Source of the DNA: Entamoeba invadens IP1
Taxonomy: Eukaryota > Evosea > Mastigamoebida > Endamoebidae
DNA length: 34,335 nt
NCBI RefSeq assembly: GCF_000330505.1
Contig: NW_004443648.1
Coordinates: forward strand, 1,049,426 to 1,083,760
Reading direction: 5' to 3'
Shown here: piece by piece, positions 1 to 10,053 of the stretch
Position numbering within the stretch: position 1 is the stretch's first letter
How the letters are laid out: every line of letters begins with the position of its first letter
Notes under the pieces: generated by a model
The model's input: only the letters and a program-made list of their open reading frames with translations
What the model was told of the DNA's origin: nothing
Database searches by the model: none
Program-made: the position numbers and the translations under genes

Positions 1-252
1 TTTGATTAATTACCATAAAAAAATAGTCTTAATTAATATAATGAGAATAATTAATAAAATTGCCAATAATAACCATTTGCAAGAGTAAAATCACAATTAA
101 TTATTTTAATTGTTATTTCACAAAATAACTCACCGAACTCCAAAAAATGAAAACTTTGATTCTAGTAAAAAAAATTATTAATAATAGTAAAAGAAATGTG
201 AGGAACTTCAGTTCACAAAAACGAGATTGAAAACTCTAAAATTGTAGTCTTC

Positions 253-2082
253 ATGTCAAAGGAAGAAGCGAAAGTCAAAGACGTTCCAAAGGAAAGAGAG
301 ACGAAAAAGTCGAACAAAGAAGTCAAAGCCAACGAGGCTGCTCGCCAAACAAAAAAAGTATCTAAAAAAGGAAACCAATTCTCTTTTATTATGCCAACAA
401 AATTCCAAATTACAATTGGCTTTGGTTTGATCATCACTGCTTTAGTTTTAGTGTTGGTCGCTCCATTATTCAGTCACACAAATAATGCTTCTAACAACCT
501 CAAACATTCAATTCAGTTATTTGAGAAAGAAGCTAAGTCTCTTGAAGAAAGATATCGACTTCATCAGATCAAGGTCAACCTTGGCTTAAAGGACAAAGCA
601 CAAGCCAATGAAGAAGACTTCGACTCTGTCATGAAGAAGAATGGAATCGAGAACATGTTCTTCTTGTCTGAAATGGGTAAGAATGTTGAAGAGAGTGATG
701 TCATGGCACATTACGACAACTATGGATTTATCCCTGACTTGGAAAAGATCGTAGAGGATTCTGAGCCAGAAGACGACTTGGAGGATGAAGAGGAAGAAGT
801 TGAATCTGGTGTTGAAAAGAAAGAAGGCGAAGAGAAAAAGAAGGAGACTGTCAGTGGTAAAAACAAGCCACAGTCCGTATACAACACTTTCTTGGCTCAC
901 AACTTGTTGAAGAAAATTGGCAAATTTGAAAGTTATAAGAAGACCAATAACTATAAGAACACAGTCCGGTTTGTGTTGAGAATGTTGAGAAATGACACCT
1001 CAGTTATTATGGACGGAAAGGACGGACACTCTGATCTTGAAGTGATGTATGCTGGAACCAGTTTGTTGGTTGAAGCACAAGACGTGGAAGAATATACAAA
1101 TGAAGTGAAAGTCGCGATCAAAAATATCACGCACTTTTACAACAAAGTCATTTTGCCCGATGGAAGTTTCGACTTGTTCTTGAGACAAAACGAATCAAAC
1201 TGCGTTGGCACCGAATACGCGATGTTGGCGATGCAGAAACTTGATATGAAAGTACCGAAAAACACAATGAGATACATCCTTAAATGCAACTCAGAGGACG
1301 GACCATTGTCTGAACCGTATGGTGAGTACTTGGACTTGTTGTCTGGTGAATTGATTTCAAAGTTACTCAAGACTATTCCAGAGTCCCTTCAAACTGAAAA
1401 CGTCGAGATTGTCGATTACTGTACTGGTGGTGCTTTGGCATTATTGGGTCTTGGATTGTCAGCTATGTTGGTCAACACATTCCCAGTCTCATACATTAAA
1501 GAGTATTTAATTTCTGATATTGTCTTCATTGTGTGTGGGACAGTTGCAGTAATTTTGTCGCAATACTCATATGCACCAATGTTATTCTTCCCAGTTGTTG
1601 TTATGGGATATACACATTACTCGAAGTACATCATGCCATTCATTAAGGACGAGTTTTTCTCAACACTTTCAATGGTTGCGCCACTCTTCTCCCTTGTTAT
1701 TTACATTTTAGTCTCTAAGTTCATGCCAACCGTCTACAGTTCACTTTCATTTGTTCCAGTGATGTTTTTGGCATACATTCTTGGGTCGTATGTTGCTATT
1801 CCAGTTTCAAGAGCATTCTTTACTAAAGAGAAACACGGAATGAATTACTACGCCGCAGCAAACGCTATTGGATTTTCGTTGCTTATTATCACATTTTTCT
1901 TCTCCCTCTCCTTGAGCAAGATATCAGGGTTTTTGTTGTCGAACATTCGACTCAACGGATACGCATTCACATTCTTTGTTGGGTTCCCATCATTCTCGTA
2001 TGTACTTTCAATGGTTGCGTGCGGGTACACCATCCCCAAAATGTCGATGGCTGATTTAGCGAAGGAAAAGAAAAGAGATTAA
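253..2082 (+). CDS. Multipass ER-type membrane protein, unknown function
   Basis: I do not recognise this 609-residue protein. A lysine-rich cytosolic-type N-terminus (residues 1-50) is followed by one hydrophobic segment (about 52-73). Next comes a soluble region of roughly 300 residues, containing a Glu/Asp/Lys-rich stretch near 165-200 and a helical-looking part (about 215-375). About six hydrophobic segments lie between 395 and 590. The last four residues are KKRD, which fits the KKxx dilysine signal for ER retrieval of membrane proteins, so residence in the ER is a reasonable inference. The start is the first ATG after an AT-rich leader, and the stop is TAA. Dolichyl-diphosphatase lies 95 bp downstream on the same strand, which also suggests, weakly, an ER role. 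The alternation of helices resembles alpha/alpha-toroid or ribophorin-like lumenal domains, but I saw no decisive motif. Confidence 0.85.
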   Translation: MSKEEAKVKDVPKERETKKSNKEVKANEAARQTKKVSKKGNQFSFIMPTKFQITIGFGLIITALVLVLVAPLFSHTNNASNNLKHSIQLFEKEAKSLEERYRLHQIKVNLGLKDKAQANEEDFDSVMKKNGIENMFFLSEMGKNVEESDVMAHYDNYGFIPDLEKIVEDSEPEDDLEDEEEEVESGVEKKEGEEKKKETVSGKNKPQSVYNTFLAHNLLKKIGKFESYKKTNNYKNTVRFVLRMLRNDTSVIMDGKDGHSDLEVMYAGTSLLVEAQDVEEYTNEVKVAIKNITHFYNKVILPDGSFDLFLRQNESNCVGTEYAMLAMQKLDMKVPKNTMRYILKCNSEDGPLSEPYGEYLDLLSGELISKLLKTIPESLQTENVEIVDYCTGGALALLGLGLSAMLVNTFPVSYIKEYLISDIVFIVCGTVAVILSQYSYAPMLFFPVVVMGYTHYSKYIMPFIKDEFFSTLSMVAPLFSLVIYILVSKFMPTVYSSLSFVPVMFLAYILGSYVAIPVSRAFFTKEKHGMNYYAAANAIGFSLLIITFFFSLSLSKISGFLLSNIRLNGYAFTFFVGFPSFSYVLSMVACGYTIPKMSMADLAKEKKRD

Positions 2083-2177
2083 ATCATTTTATATGGTTTC
2101 GTTGATGTCTTGTTATGAGTTGAATTGCTCTAACTTTATAACCATTATGAACTTATAATTATAAACACCTTTTCTTA

Positions 2178-2759
2178 ATGCAGAGGAACTTGAAGCCTGT
2201 GTGGATTGCGGAGGTGATGTTTGAAGAGGGTGATCGTATTGGGGAAATGATGGGTTATATCTCAATTTCGCATTTGTTTGTGTTGGGTGGGTTATGTGCC
2301 ATCATCCTCTTTTGTCAAGACCCCTTCACGATGTGTGTATTACTCACACTCTTCGTTAATGAAGGAATTAGTCTTGTTCTCAAGCGTGTTTTTAATTGTG
2401 AAAGACCACCACTATCGCTACATAATGGAAAAGGGTTTCCATCATCACACACGCAATTTTGGAGCTGTTTTTTACTACTTTTGCAGTATTATATCAACTC
2501 ACAGAAAAGGTTAACACAGAGAGCAAAGAACTTATTTCTTTGTGCAAATTGTTTTGTTTTGATATTAGTCAATTACTCAAGATGGTATTTGAATGATCAT
2601 TATATGTATCAATTACTTGCCGGAGATATTTGTGGTGTTTTAATTGGGTGGGTTGCACTTTATTCAAAAAATTTGGTTGTTGAATGGTTGGGAAAGGCAA
2701 AGTGTTTTGTATTCAACTCTATGAAAAGCGTCGGACTATTGACAAATAAAGAAAACTAA
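2178..2759 (+). CDS. DOLPP1: Dolichyl-diphosphatase, PAP2 superfamily
   Basis: Predicted to dephosphorylate dolichyl diphosphate on the lumenal side of the ER, recycling the lipid carrier after N-glycan transfer. The 193-residue protein carries the three-part PAP2 acid-phosphatase signature: K69-x6-R76-P77, PSSH at 88-91, and SR (134-135) followed by H141. The third motif, SRWYLNDHYMYQ, has the spacing and Gln seen in DOLPP1/Cax4 rather than in generic PAP2 lipid phosphatases. Four or five hydrophobic segments surround the motifs, and the length is slightly below the family's usual 220-240. The start is the first ATG, 95 bp after the previous stop codon; such a small gap must hold both the upstream 3' end and this promoter. 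Function is known from the family; the specific substrate is inferred from the motif variant. Confidence 0.88.
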   Translation: MQRNLKPVWIAEVMFEEGDRIGEMMGYISISHLFVLGGLCAIILFCQDPFTMCVLLTLFVNEGISLVLKRVFNCERPPLSLHNGKGFPSSHTQFWSCFLLLLQYYINSQKRLTQRAKNLFLCANCFVLILVNYSRWYLNDHYMYQLLAGDICGVLIGWVALYSKNLVVEWLGKAKCFVFNSMKSVGLLTNKEN

Positions 2760-3946
2760 TGTTTTACTATTATTAACCATTTAATTTACTACTTCTTTTG
2801 TTGAAAAAATGTTGATTATATAGGCATTGAATTCGGAAGTTTTATGTTTTTAAAGGAAAATGATCAGAAATAAATGAATAGCTCTCCGATAACTTTTTAT
2901 TTTGATTGTAACATTCTAGTGTTTTGTTGGATACTAAACTGTCGAATCAATTTGAGTCAAAATGAGACATTTTAAACTATAAAACCATTAATTATAATAC
3001 CAGATTGGCTTTCTATATTAGTATAATATATTAGTATAAACAAATGAATAGAATTGAACCTATAATTAATAGTTTTTTGCATTATTATAAAAACATTTTC
3101 TCCTGTTATTTAGATAATTGGCAATCTGTTTTTATTTTTCGTTTCATCCAATCTTAAAGTAATCATTTAATAGTTATCTTATTACTTTTAATATTATATG
3201 ATCTCACTTAAACACGTGTGTGACCAGTGTGTACGGTTTAGTCAAATACAAACCCTATAAAAAAAATGAACACGACAATAAATGAACTTTCGATATTATT
3301 ATTGTTGTTGTATTTTATTATATAATTTTATTAATAAACCAATACATATTTATATTTAATGTATAATATTATATTTTAATTAACAAATGATTAGTTACGA
3401 AATGCAAATTCTAAAAAAAATTGTTTCCTTCAAAAAAAACAAAAAATAATAAATAATTCGATCTCAATAAAAATAGACTAATAAAAATCATCGATGAAAA
3501 ATACTGACTTTTTTCCCAAATTCGATATTTTTTTTTCTTTTTTCTTTCCCAAACAGTCAGAGTAAATGTAGGAATGGTCATTATCAGATTTAGTCTTTTT
3601 GAATTCAAACGAATGGTTTTACGTGGCAGAAATCCTGATTTTTTACGTTACAAATGTAGTAATCTCACCAGATAAAAAACAATTTTGAATTCTATTTTTA
3701 TTTTAAAAGACTTTATTTTAATAAAGTTTTATTCCGTATAAATCCCGTTATTTCATAATAAAATCTTCACATAAAAAGAAAGACGTTTCTATTGTTCAAA
3801 ACCCCTTTTAGTGAAAAATAAAAAATTCCAAACGAGATTCATATAAATATAGGAGGCTAATCATATAGTAAAATCAACTATAACAAACCACTTTTATAGT
3901 ATAAAAAGCCAGACCACTGAAAAGGTTCAGTTGCTTTGTACTCAAG
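2760..3946. other. AT-rich intergenic region, no gene seen
   Basis: About 1.2 kb of AT-rich DNA without a credible ORF on either strand; the longest frames are homopolymer-driven. I saw no tRNA-like or rRNA-like sequence. A 13-bp unit resembling ATATTAGTATAAT is repeated in tandem near 3017-3042. The last 100 bp must hold the sulfotransferase promoter: a TATA-like run (TATAAAAAG) sits near 3900-3908, about 40 bp before the start codon, which is close to the usual Entamoeba TATA position. Confidence 0.6.
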
Positions 3947-5362
3947 ATGGCCGAGGGATTTGAAAATATCGCATTATACGAACCAACGTACTCTTGCCCT
4001 TACGGTGCCCCTCTACTCAATGATGTAGCGTTTAAGACACTTTGGACTTTGATGAAGAAGGCGGCTGTGTTTATATTATATTACGTTGACTCTTCACGAC
4101 GAGAGGAATACAACAAGTATTTTGAAGAGACGAAAAAGTACTTTGAAAGAGGAAGTCCCATAATGATGGGTTTCATTCCAATGTTTGCGGGAATCAATCC
4201 GTTAGTGCTTCCCAAGGATGTCTATCTTCCTTATATCATGCAATTTGCAATGAAATTAATGGTTTGTTTTTTACTATAAGTATAATAATTAATAGTAATA
4301 ACTTGTTAAGGATTAATATAATAAAATTTATTATATTAATCCATATTTATATGTTATACTCACTCGAAGGCTTCTGTCCGTATGGTGAAAGAGATCGAAA
4401 TGACTCCAGAGATATCGACTATAGAGCTGAAGAAGCCACTTTTTATTATTGGGTTGCCAAGAAGTGGTACGACCTTTTTACACCATCTTTTGGCTTGTGG
4501 AGAGAACGCTCGCACTGTTGCGTTGTACCAACAATTCTTCCCAGGAGACAAGACAATGGACGAAAAGCACAGAAAGCAGTTTTGTGGGACTATTGTCGAC
4601 TTTTTGAATGAGAACAGTGACGACTTAGAAACCACCCACGGCTTTAAAGTGAATGAACCGGAAGAGGACTACTTTGTGATGGAAATGTTGGGGTGCTCGT
4701 TTGCACAAGCGTGTGCTATTCCGCGCTATGAGGAATATAGAAAACAGATCTTTAAAAGAGATTGGCAATACATCTACGACATCTTGCGAGACGTATTAAA
4801 GATCGATATTCTCGAGAATAAAATCAGTGAAGACCAGTATTTGTGCTTGAAGAACGTGCAACATATCTGTTTCATGAAGAACTTATTACAAACTTTCCCC
4901 GATGGACAATTTGTGTGGGTCCATAGAGACCCATTCACAAACTTTAAAAGCTGTTTGCACCTCTATAAACAAGCACAGTTGCAATGCCCTAAAGATGTTG
5001 GAATGAATGACAAGGAGTGGCTGAACAACTCAGTACTGTATATGACAAAATTGGCACTTCAGAATGCTATTGCAGCAAGAGACAGTTGGGTCAACGAGAA
5101 ACCAGAGCGAGCTAGTCAATTCTATGATGTCTCCTTCAAGAAATTCACAAAGAACCCATTTGATGCTATTAAAGATATTCACCAACACTTTGGACTCCCA
5201 TTCGGAGAGAAGACTAAAGAAAATCTTGAAAAAGAACTTAAGAGCGATCCAAAGAAAGCACACGGATCATCAACTTTGGAAGATGGACTTATGACGGTGA
5301 CAGAGAAGCAAGTGAGAGACGAGCTCAAGTTCTATAACGAAAGATTCCCAACTATGTTTTAA
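3947..5362 (+). CDS. PAPS-dependent sulfotransferase, two exons
   Basis: Cytosolic-type sulfotransferase that would move sulfate from PAPS to a lipid or other hydroxyl acceptor. Proposed exons are 3947-4261 and 4370-5362, giving 435 residues. Exon 1 ends on a complete Met codon directly before GTTTGT. The first AG that keeps the frame open is at 4368-4369, and exon 2 continues in frame into the ATG at 4382. The 5'-phosphosulfate loop GLPRSGTTF is at about residues 133-141, and the 3'-phosphate-binding segment VWVHRDPFTNFKS is near 287-300. Both fit the Sulfotransfer_3 type family. Entamoeba is known to make PAPS in its mitosomes and to use sulfotransferases for sulfolipids, including cholesteryl sulfate needed in encystation. 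Which substrate this copy uses cannot be told from the sequence. Exon 1 is required for a full-length family member. Confidence 0.88.
4262..4369 (+). other. Intron in sulfotransferase gene
   Basis: A 108-bp AT-rich insert in phase 0. The 5' site GTTTGT is the typical Entamoeba donor. The acceptor is CGAAG rather than the commoner TAG; earlier AG dinucleotides (4295, 4310) lead straight to stop codons in the required frame. Proposed from signals and frame only. Confidence 0.75.
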
Positions 5363-5928
5363 TTTTTATTATTTGTGGACCATTTTGTTCTTTATTTATA
5401 GTACATTCGTATCATTTGTAACGTGTATTTGAGTTAAATAAATATGTATGAGCCATTTCCATCACCTCAAACGTTTGTTTTGACTATCAAAAAAGCTCAA
5501 AAACAAGTGGAACAACAAAGGCATTTTACTATAAAATAGTTGTGTTTTTCTTCCATTACAAAAACTTGCAAGCGACACCAAAGAAATTAAAAATTTCACT
5601 AACAATAGTGAAGAACATAGTTGATCGAGGTGACAGACTTTCACTAGTTTGTGAATAGAGAGGAAAGAACCATGGAAAAAGCTACAAGACCGATCAAGAC
5701 GTGTCAACCATATTATTAAATAAGCAATAAACAATAAGAAAACAACCCTGTGGAGCCGAAAATAACAATGTGAGTCTCTCGACAATATAATGTCCTCAAG
5801 AACATAAAAATAGACTGACTATATCAAGAAACCTCCAAAGAGTGTTTCATTCATAGATCAAAAATTCAAATGTGTTTTCGTTACATTTGGAACAATAAGT
5901 AATATAAAAAAGTACTCAATTTGCAATT
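5363..5928. other. Convergent intergenic region, no gene seen
   Basis: Gap of 566 bp between the 3' ends of the sulfotransferase and VPS53 genes. It is less AT-rich than most other gaps in the window and has a 107-codon reverse frame, but that frame is rich in Phe, Leu and Ser without any recognisable domain. It may be decayed coding or transcribed 3' flanking sequence; I cannot support a gene. Confidence 0.45.
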
Positions 5929-8168
5929 TCACTGCATAGTCGAGAAGAACGACCTGTACCAATCGGGCTTTTTCGAAAATGTCAGTTTAATCTTTGATAG
6001 CGTTGCCTCTGTTTTGCCCTGAATGCCTTGCTTCTCTTTCAAGTCCCATATTCGTTGGAAATTGTCATTTGACATCTCAGGGAAGAAGTATTGAAACGTT
6101 TCATACGCTTTGTCTTTCTCGCCAATTTGAAGGATTTTCAATATGGCTTCCGTTTTTGTGTATTCCTTCCCGGTCTCTGATGTGTATTCACTTAAATCGT
6201 AATTCGTGTTTTTAACGGAAGTGTCACCAATACCCTCTAACACGATCGGATTATTTCGTGTTGGCAATTTCAGGAAAAACCCTCTTCCTTGCGAATAGTC
6301 AATCAACAGATTTCGCGCACCTATTTCATTGATGCGTTTACACTTCATTAACATATCAACGTACTTCTCACAGAATACCGCGGTTATCAATGAACATACT
6401 TGTAAGAAGTAGTCGTTCACAATGTATTTATCAATCACAGTCACATAGTCTTGAATTACTCGTGTCATGTTCTCAACGTATTCAATTTCTTCGTCATTTT
6501 GCATAACCCAATTCTGTCGTGTCATCTCCATCATGATGTCGTCTACTGGTCTTAAAATGACAGTCACTATTTGTTCTGTGATTTCTCCAATAACCCCAAT
6601 TATTTTGGTTTGCATCACTCTCAAGATGTCATGTGCTTGGTCGATTAAATGACTCAACGTTGTTGTCATCAATCTTTCGACTCTAAAATAAACATACTTC
6701 AGTGTGTTGACAACAAGACTTTGCCTCCTCAACGTTTCTTTCAAATCTTTACAGACAGCTTTCTGTTGCATACTTTTCGAAAATTCACACGTTGCATTTG
6801 CAATGACCTGACACACACTTATTAAAGGTTCGCCATGCGTCAGCGCACTACATCGCTCACTACATTTCCTATAATACAGTATCAAATCTTTAGACGATAA
6901 AAGAACAACAGACCCCTCATCGACCGTGAACTTCTCTTCATTCGTGAATTTGTTCAAAAATGTCATCACATTCTCCTTCTCCTTTTCGATATAGAAATCC
7001 ATGTACCCATCAAAACATTTTGAAATGATTCCTTCATATATCAGACACGTCTCTCCTTCAACGCATTTCTCTTGTCGAATTCGTTTGATTACCTCAGCTT
7101 CAAATGCCCGAGTGCTCCGAATAGCCTTCACCAAACACGTTGTGAATTGTTCCGCATTACCTTGTGACTGTTTTTCAAGTAAGTCGTGGAATGCTTCTCT
7201 ATAGATTAATATGTAAACGATTATATATTATATTACAATACCATACAAATATTATAAGATATAGAAACACACTTAGAAGTCGCACAGAAGTCTTGTGTCA
7301 TTGACTCCCAAAACCTCCATTGGGGTGGTAATGTATTTGTGAATTTGTCCTTCGCGAAAGTCAACTTCTCCAAGTACCATTGATACCTTTTGGAGATGTT
7401 TAACAACGAGCTTTGTTCGGCATTGAGTGGGAACGCATTTGCATATCCCATAGTCAAATGGGTGACCAGATAAGTTTTAAACCCGTCTTTCTGTTCATCG
7501 AAAACCTCTTCAACCAACTCAAAGTAGTTTCTCATCATCTTTTTGTCGATATCGTCCTTCTCAAATTGAACAACCGCCGTAGTCGCGGCACTCACGACTT
7601 CGTTGCAGACTCTTTTAAGCTCTTTGATCGAATTGGCAAAGATGTCTAACGACGACACTTCATTGTACGTTTGAAGGATGAGTTTAGCTGTTCGAAGCGC
7701 GTCTGCCGCACTCAGCGGGTCGTTATCTTTCAATGAGTTCTGGCAATTTGATATCAACATGTCGAGTTGTTCGACGTGTCGAATGAGTTGAACGGTGAAG
7801 GTGATGTTTGATTTCATTAGCCCAAGCAGTTGAACACCTTCACATATACTTTTTAATATCGCTTCAGTATATTGAGTCTCACCATTCAATGTATTCATCT
7901 TTCTTCCAAGAGATGATACCTCGTCAGGTAAGATCTGCATGCTTTTTAAAGATTCCCGCTCTAATGTTTGTTGCGACTGAAGAAGAGAAAAGACCGTTTT
8001 TTGTATCTGAATTTGCTCGTGTGTCGTTCCGTCCTCTAGATCTGAAATTTTGCGATGATCAAATTGAGGAATGTTTTTGTTGATAAAATAGACGGGATCA
8101 AATTTGTCACTGTTCGCATCCATCGGGTTTGGCTGAACGGCTGGTTGAGGGAGATTGGATGAGATCAT
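5929..8168 (-). CDS. VPS53: GARP/EARP tethering subunit VPS53, two exons
   Basis: Subunit of the GARP complex that tethers endosome-derived vesicles at the trans-Golgi network, and of EARP on recycling endosomes. Proposed exons on the reverse strand are 8168-7273 and 7198-5929, giving about 721 residues, normal for the family (700-830). The N-terminal part opens with a family-like FDPVYFINKNIP segment and continues as helical, coiled-coil-like sequence. Just before the splice junction, LPPQWRFWESMTQDFC matches the conserved Vps53 segment around the FPPEW motif. The second exon is a long helical region with no other domain, as expected for a CATCHR-type tether. It converges with the sulfotransferase gene and diverges from the transporter gene. 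The assignment rests on the FDP and PPxW segments plus length and helical character. Confidence 0.85.
7199..7272 (-). other. Intron in VPS53 gene
   Basis: A 74-bp insert on the reverse strand, beginning GTGTGT and ending TATAG. Exon 1 ends with two bases of a Lys codon, and exon 2 supplies the third, restoring an open frame across a conserved family segment. The donor departs from the common GTTTGT. Without splicing the frame ends 13 codons after the junction. Confidence 0.75.
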
Positions 8169-8594
8169 GTGTCACTCAATTTTTTGAGTTAAATTAGTTT
8201 TGTTTTTGTAATGAAATGAACTTATTATTAATGATTTGTTTTATTATAAATTACTAATATCACAATAAATGTTGTTATTCTGTTTTTTATTTTGATTGAT
8301 TTATTAGTTTATTATAATTTAGAGTTTTAGTAATAAAAACACATATTTTTTGATAAGAAACGATAATTTTATAAAAACGATGAGATTGAAGAAATGAGAT
8401 GGATGGCAAAATAAGAACACATTTGAGGGAGGAAAAAACGTTGTTTCGTCGTGTTAGAAGTTGATATCACAAAGGACAAGAAAAGTTGACCATGACACAT
8501 CAATGAGTAAATTTTTAAGTCCTTTTTCTTAAAAATGAAATCGTTCCAAATAATTTTCTGAGGAAATAGAAGTTTGGAACTGATTATTATTTTT
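8169..8594. promoter_or_regulatory. Divergent promoter region, VPS53 / transporter
   Basis: A 426-bp divergent intergenic region that must contain the promoters of VPS53 (reverse) and the transporter (forward). The first 200 bp are AT-rich. The part from about 8380 to 8570 is less AT-rich and contains a few ATGs followed quickly by stops, so a longer 5' leader or an unrecognised small exon for the transporter is possible. No specific element is identified with confidence. Confidence 0.4.
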
Positions 8595-9950
8595 ATGGAG
8601 AACGAAGGGGTGATGAGTAGCACGAAAAAAATGAAAGTAAACACTGACCTCAGCTGGATTGCAAACTTTGCGACGATTGTTGTGAGCTTTTTGGTAGGGG
8701 TTTCGTACAACTTTTTCAATGAAGCGCTCATTTCTACTGTGAACGACATGGGGACGTACGCGGGTTCTGTCTCATTTATATACATCATCCCAATCAGCAC
8801 TGCTTTTGTCAACTTTTTGACTGTTGTCACAACTCTGATTTCTTTCAACTCGTTTCAGAAGTACCCACTCTTTTACTTTGTGTGTTTTTCGTTGGTTGGT
8901 CAATTTATTTTGTGTTCACTCATTGAAGGGGTTCTACCCTTGGTGTATTCGGCAGATACAATCGACGACAAAAATGGTGTGGAGTTGGCCATTGCTGAAA
9001 TGTCGAGCATCGCCCACGGTTTTTTGTCAGCGTTCAACATGCTCTCATTTTTACACATTTCCTCGCTTATTTCATGGATTCATCTACTTTTTTATCTTCT
9101 CGGGGTAGGGTGTGGGCCGTTTCTATCGTCAATGATGGATTATATCGGATTTATGCTTGGTGGAAGCAAAACGGAAGTCGATTATTATGTTATGATGTCC
9201 GTACTACTTGTTGTTGAAGTTGTTGCTTTTGTTATGGTGTTGACAGTTTACTTCACTTTTAAATCGTTCAGGGAAGCTATTAAAATTGAACCAACAAATT
9301 TGCTGGAACAGTCTGTGGCTCTTTCATCTTCGAGGTCGTTTAAAGCCAAGGTTCTACTGCGGTCGGCGCTTTCGGAGATGCGGGACGTTATCGTCAATTT
9401 GAAATACAATGTCCTCACAATTGTTATCACTGCGTTTACAACAGCAACGCTTTACCCAGGTCTTTTCAATTATTACCCAATTGGTGCGTCGAGGCAGACG
9501 AGTACCGATTATGGAAATTACTCATTTGTGATGAAGAACATTTCGATAGTTTTTACAGGGGGCGTGTTTTTGGGAACAGTGTTCATTTTCATTCCGTACA
9601 TCCCATCCAAAAAAGTGCTTTTCGCGTTCTCCGTATTCAGCTCTGTTTTTCTTTGTTTTTTGGTGCCAACTTTTTCGCAATTTACGATGTTTGTGTTGAA
9701 CAAATATCCAGAAGAATCTAACGGCCTTGGAGGACAGGTACGCCAAGTGAGTTTCATCCTTCTGATTTTCATGAGTGCTTTTGGAGGTATTTTCCAGGGC
9801 TACTCGTTTTCGGCGACGAGTCTTGCAATTTTGAAACATGCTGAAGAGCGTGTTGCTGTTGGTATTATCCTTGCCTCGTCGTCGTTTGGGACGCTTATTG
9901 GCTCGATTGTGCAGATCATGTTGCTCTTTTCTTTTAACGAGTTTTGTTAA
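8595..9950 (+). CDS. Equilibrative nucleoside transporter-like protein
   Basis: Predicted plasma- or vacuolar-membrane carrier of about 451 residues with 10-11 hydrophobic segments and a longer hydrophilic loop in the middle (about residues 220-260), the layout of the ENT/SLC29 family. The C-terminal stretch GGIFQGYSFSATS, followed by an Ala/Glu-containing loop and a Gly-rich GxxLG-like helix, resembles the ENT region around TM9-TM10. The Pro-Trp-Asn signature usual in TM1 is not present; the equivalent helix reads NFFNEALI, so this is a divergent member and an MFS-type carrier cannot be excluded. Entamoeba cannot make purines and depends on salvage, so nucleoside uptake would make sense. The start is the first ATG (8595); a second in-frame ATG at 8613 is also plausible. 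The gene converges with PSMB4, leaving 103 bp between them. Confidence 0.62.
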   Translation: MENEGVMSSTKKMKVNTDLSWIANFATIVVSFLVGVSYNFFNEALISTVNDMGTYAGSVSFIYIIPISTAFVNFLTVVTTLISFNSFQKYPLFYFVCFSLVGQFILCSLIEGVLPLVYSADTIDDKNGVELAIAEMSSIAHGFLSAFNMLSFLHISSLISWIHLLFYLLGVGCGPFLSSMMDYIGFMLGGSKTEVDYYVMMSVLLVVEVVAFVMVLTVYFTFKSFREAIKIEPTNLLEQSVALSSSRSFKAKVLLRSALSEMRDVIVNLKYNVLTIVITAFTTATLYPGLFNYYPIGASRQTSTDYGNYSFVMKNISIVFTGGVFLGTVFIFIPYIPSKKVLFAFSVFSSVFLCFLVPTFSQFTMFVLNKYPEESNGLGGQVRQVSFILLIFMSAFGGIFQGYSFSATSLAILKHAEERVAVGIILASSSFGTLIGSIVQIMLLFSFNEFC

Positions 9951-10053
9951 TTATATGTTCCTCATCACTCAATTTTAATATTTTTCCCCATCCCTATCAA
10001 CAAGCAAACAACGATATGGTGAACCAAAGTGAAACAACACGAAAGAGTAAATT

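Noticed and set aside
3201..3260. Less AT-rich block with GTG/CAC repeats, checked as a possible RNA gene
   Set aside because: It does not fold into a tRNA cloverleaf and lacks conserved D-loop and T-loop bases.
3411..3608. Reverse 65-codon frame in the 2.8-3.9 kb gap
   Set aside because: Lys/Phe/Asn homopolymer-driven sequence with no support from composition or motifs.
5462..5785. Reverse 107-codon frame in the convergent gap
   Set aside because: Composition is dominated by Phe, Leu and Ser, there is no domain or family resemblance, and it lies where both neighbours' 3' ends should be.
8369..8848. Reverse 159-codon frame overlapping the transporter start
   Set aside because: It is antisense to the N-terminal coding part of the transporter and has no family features.
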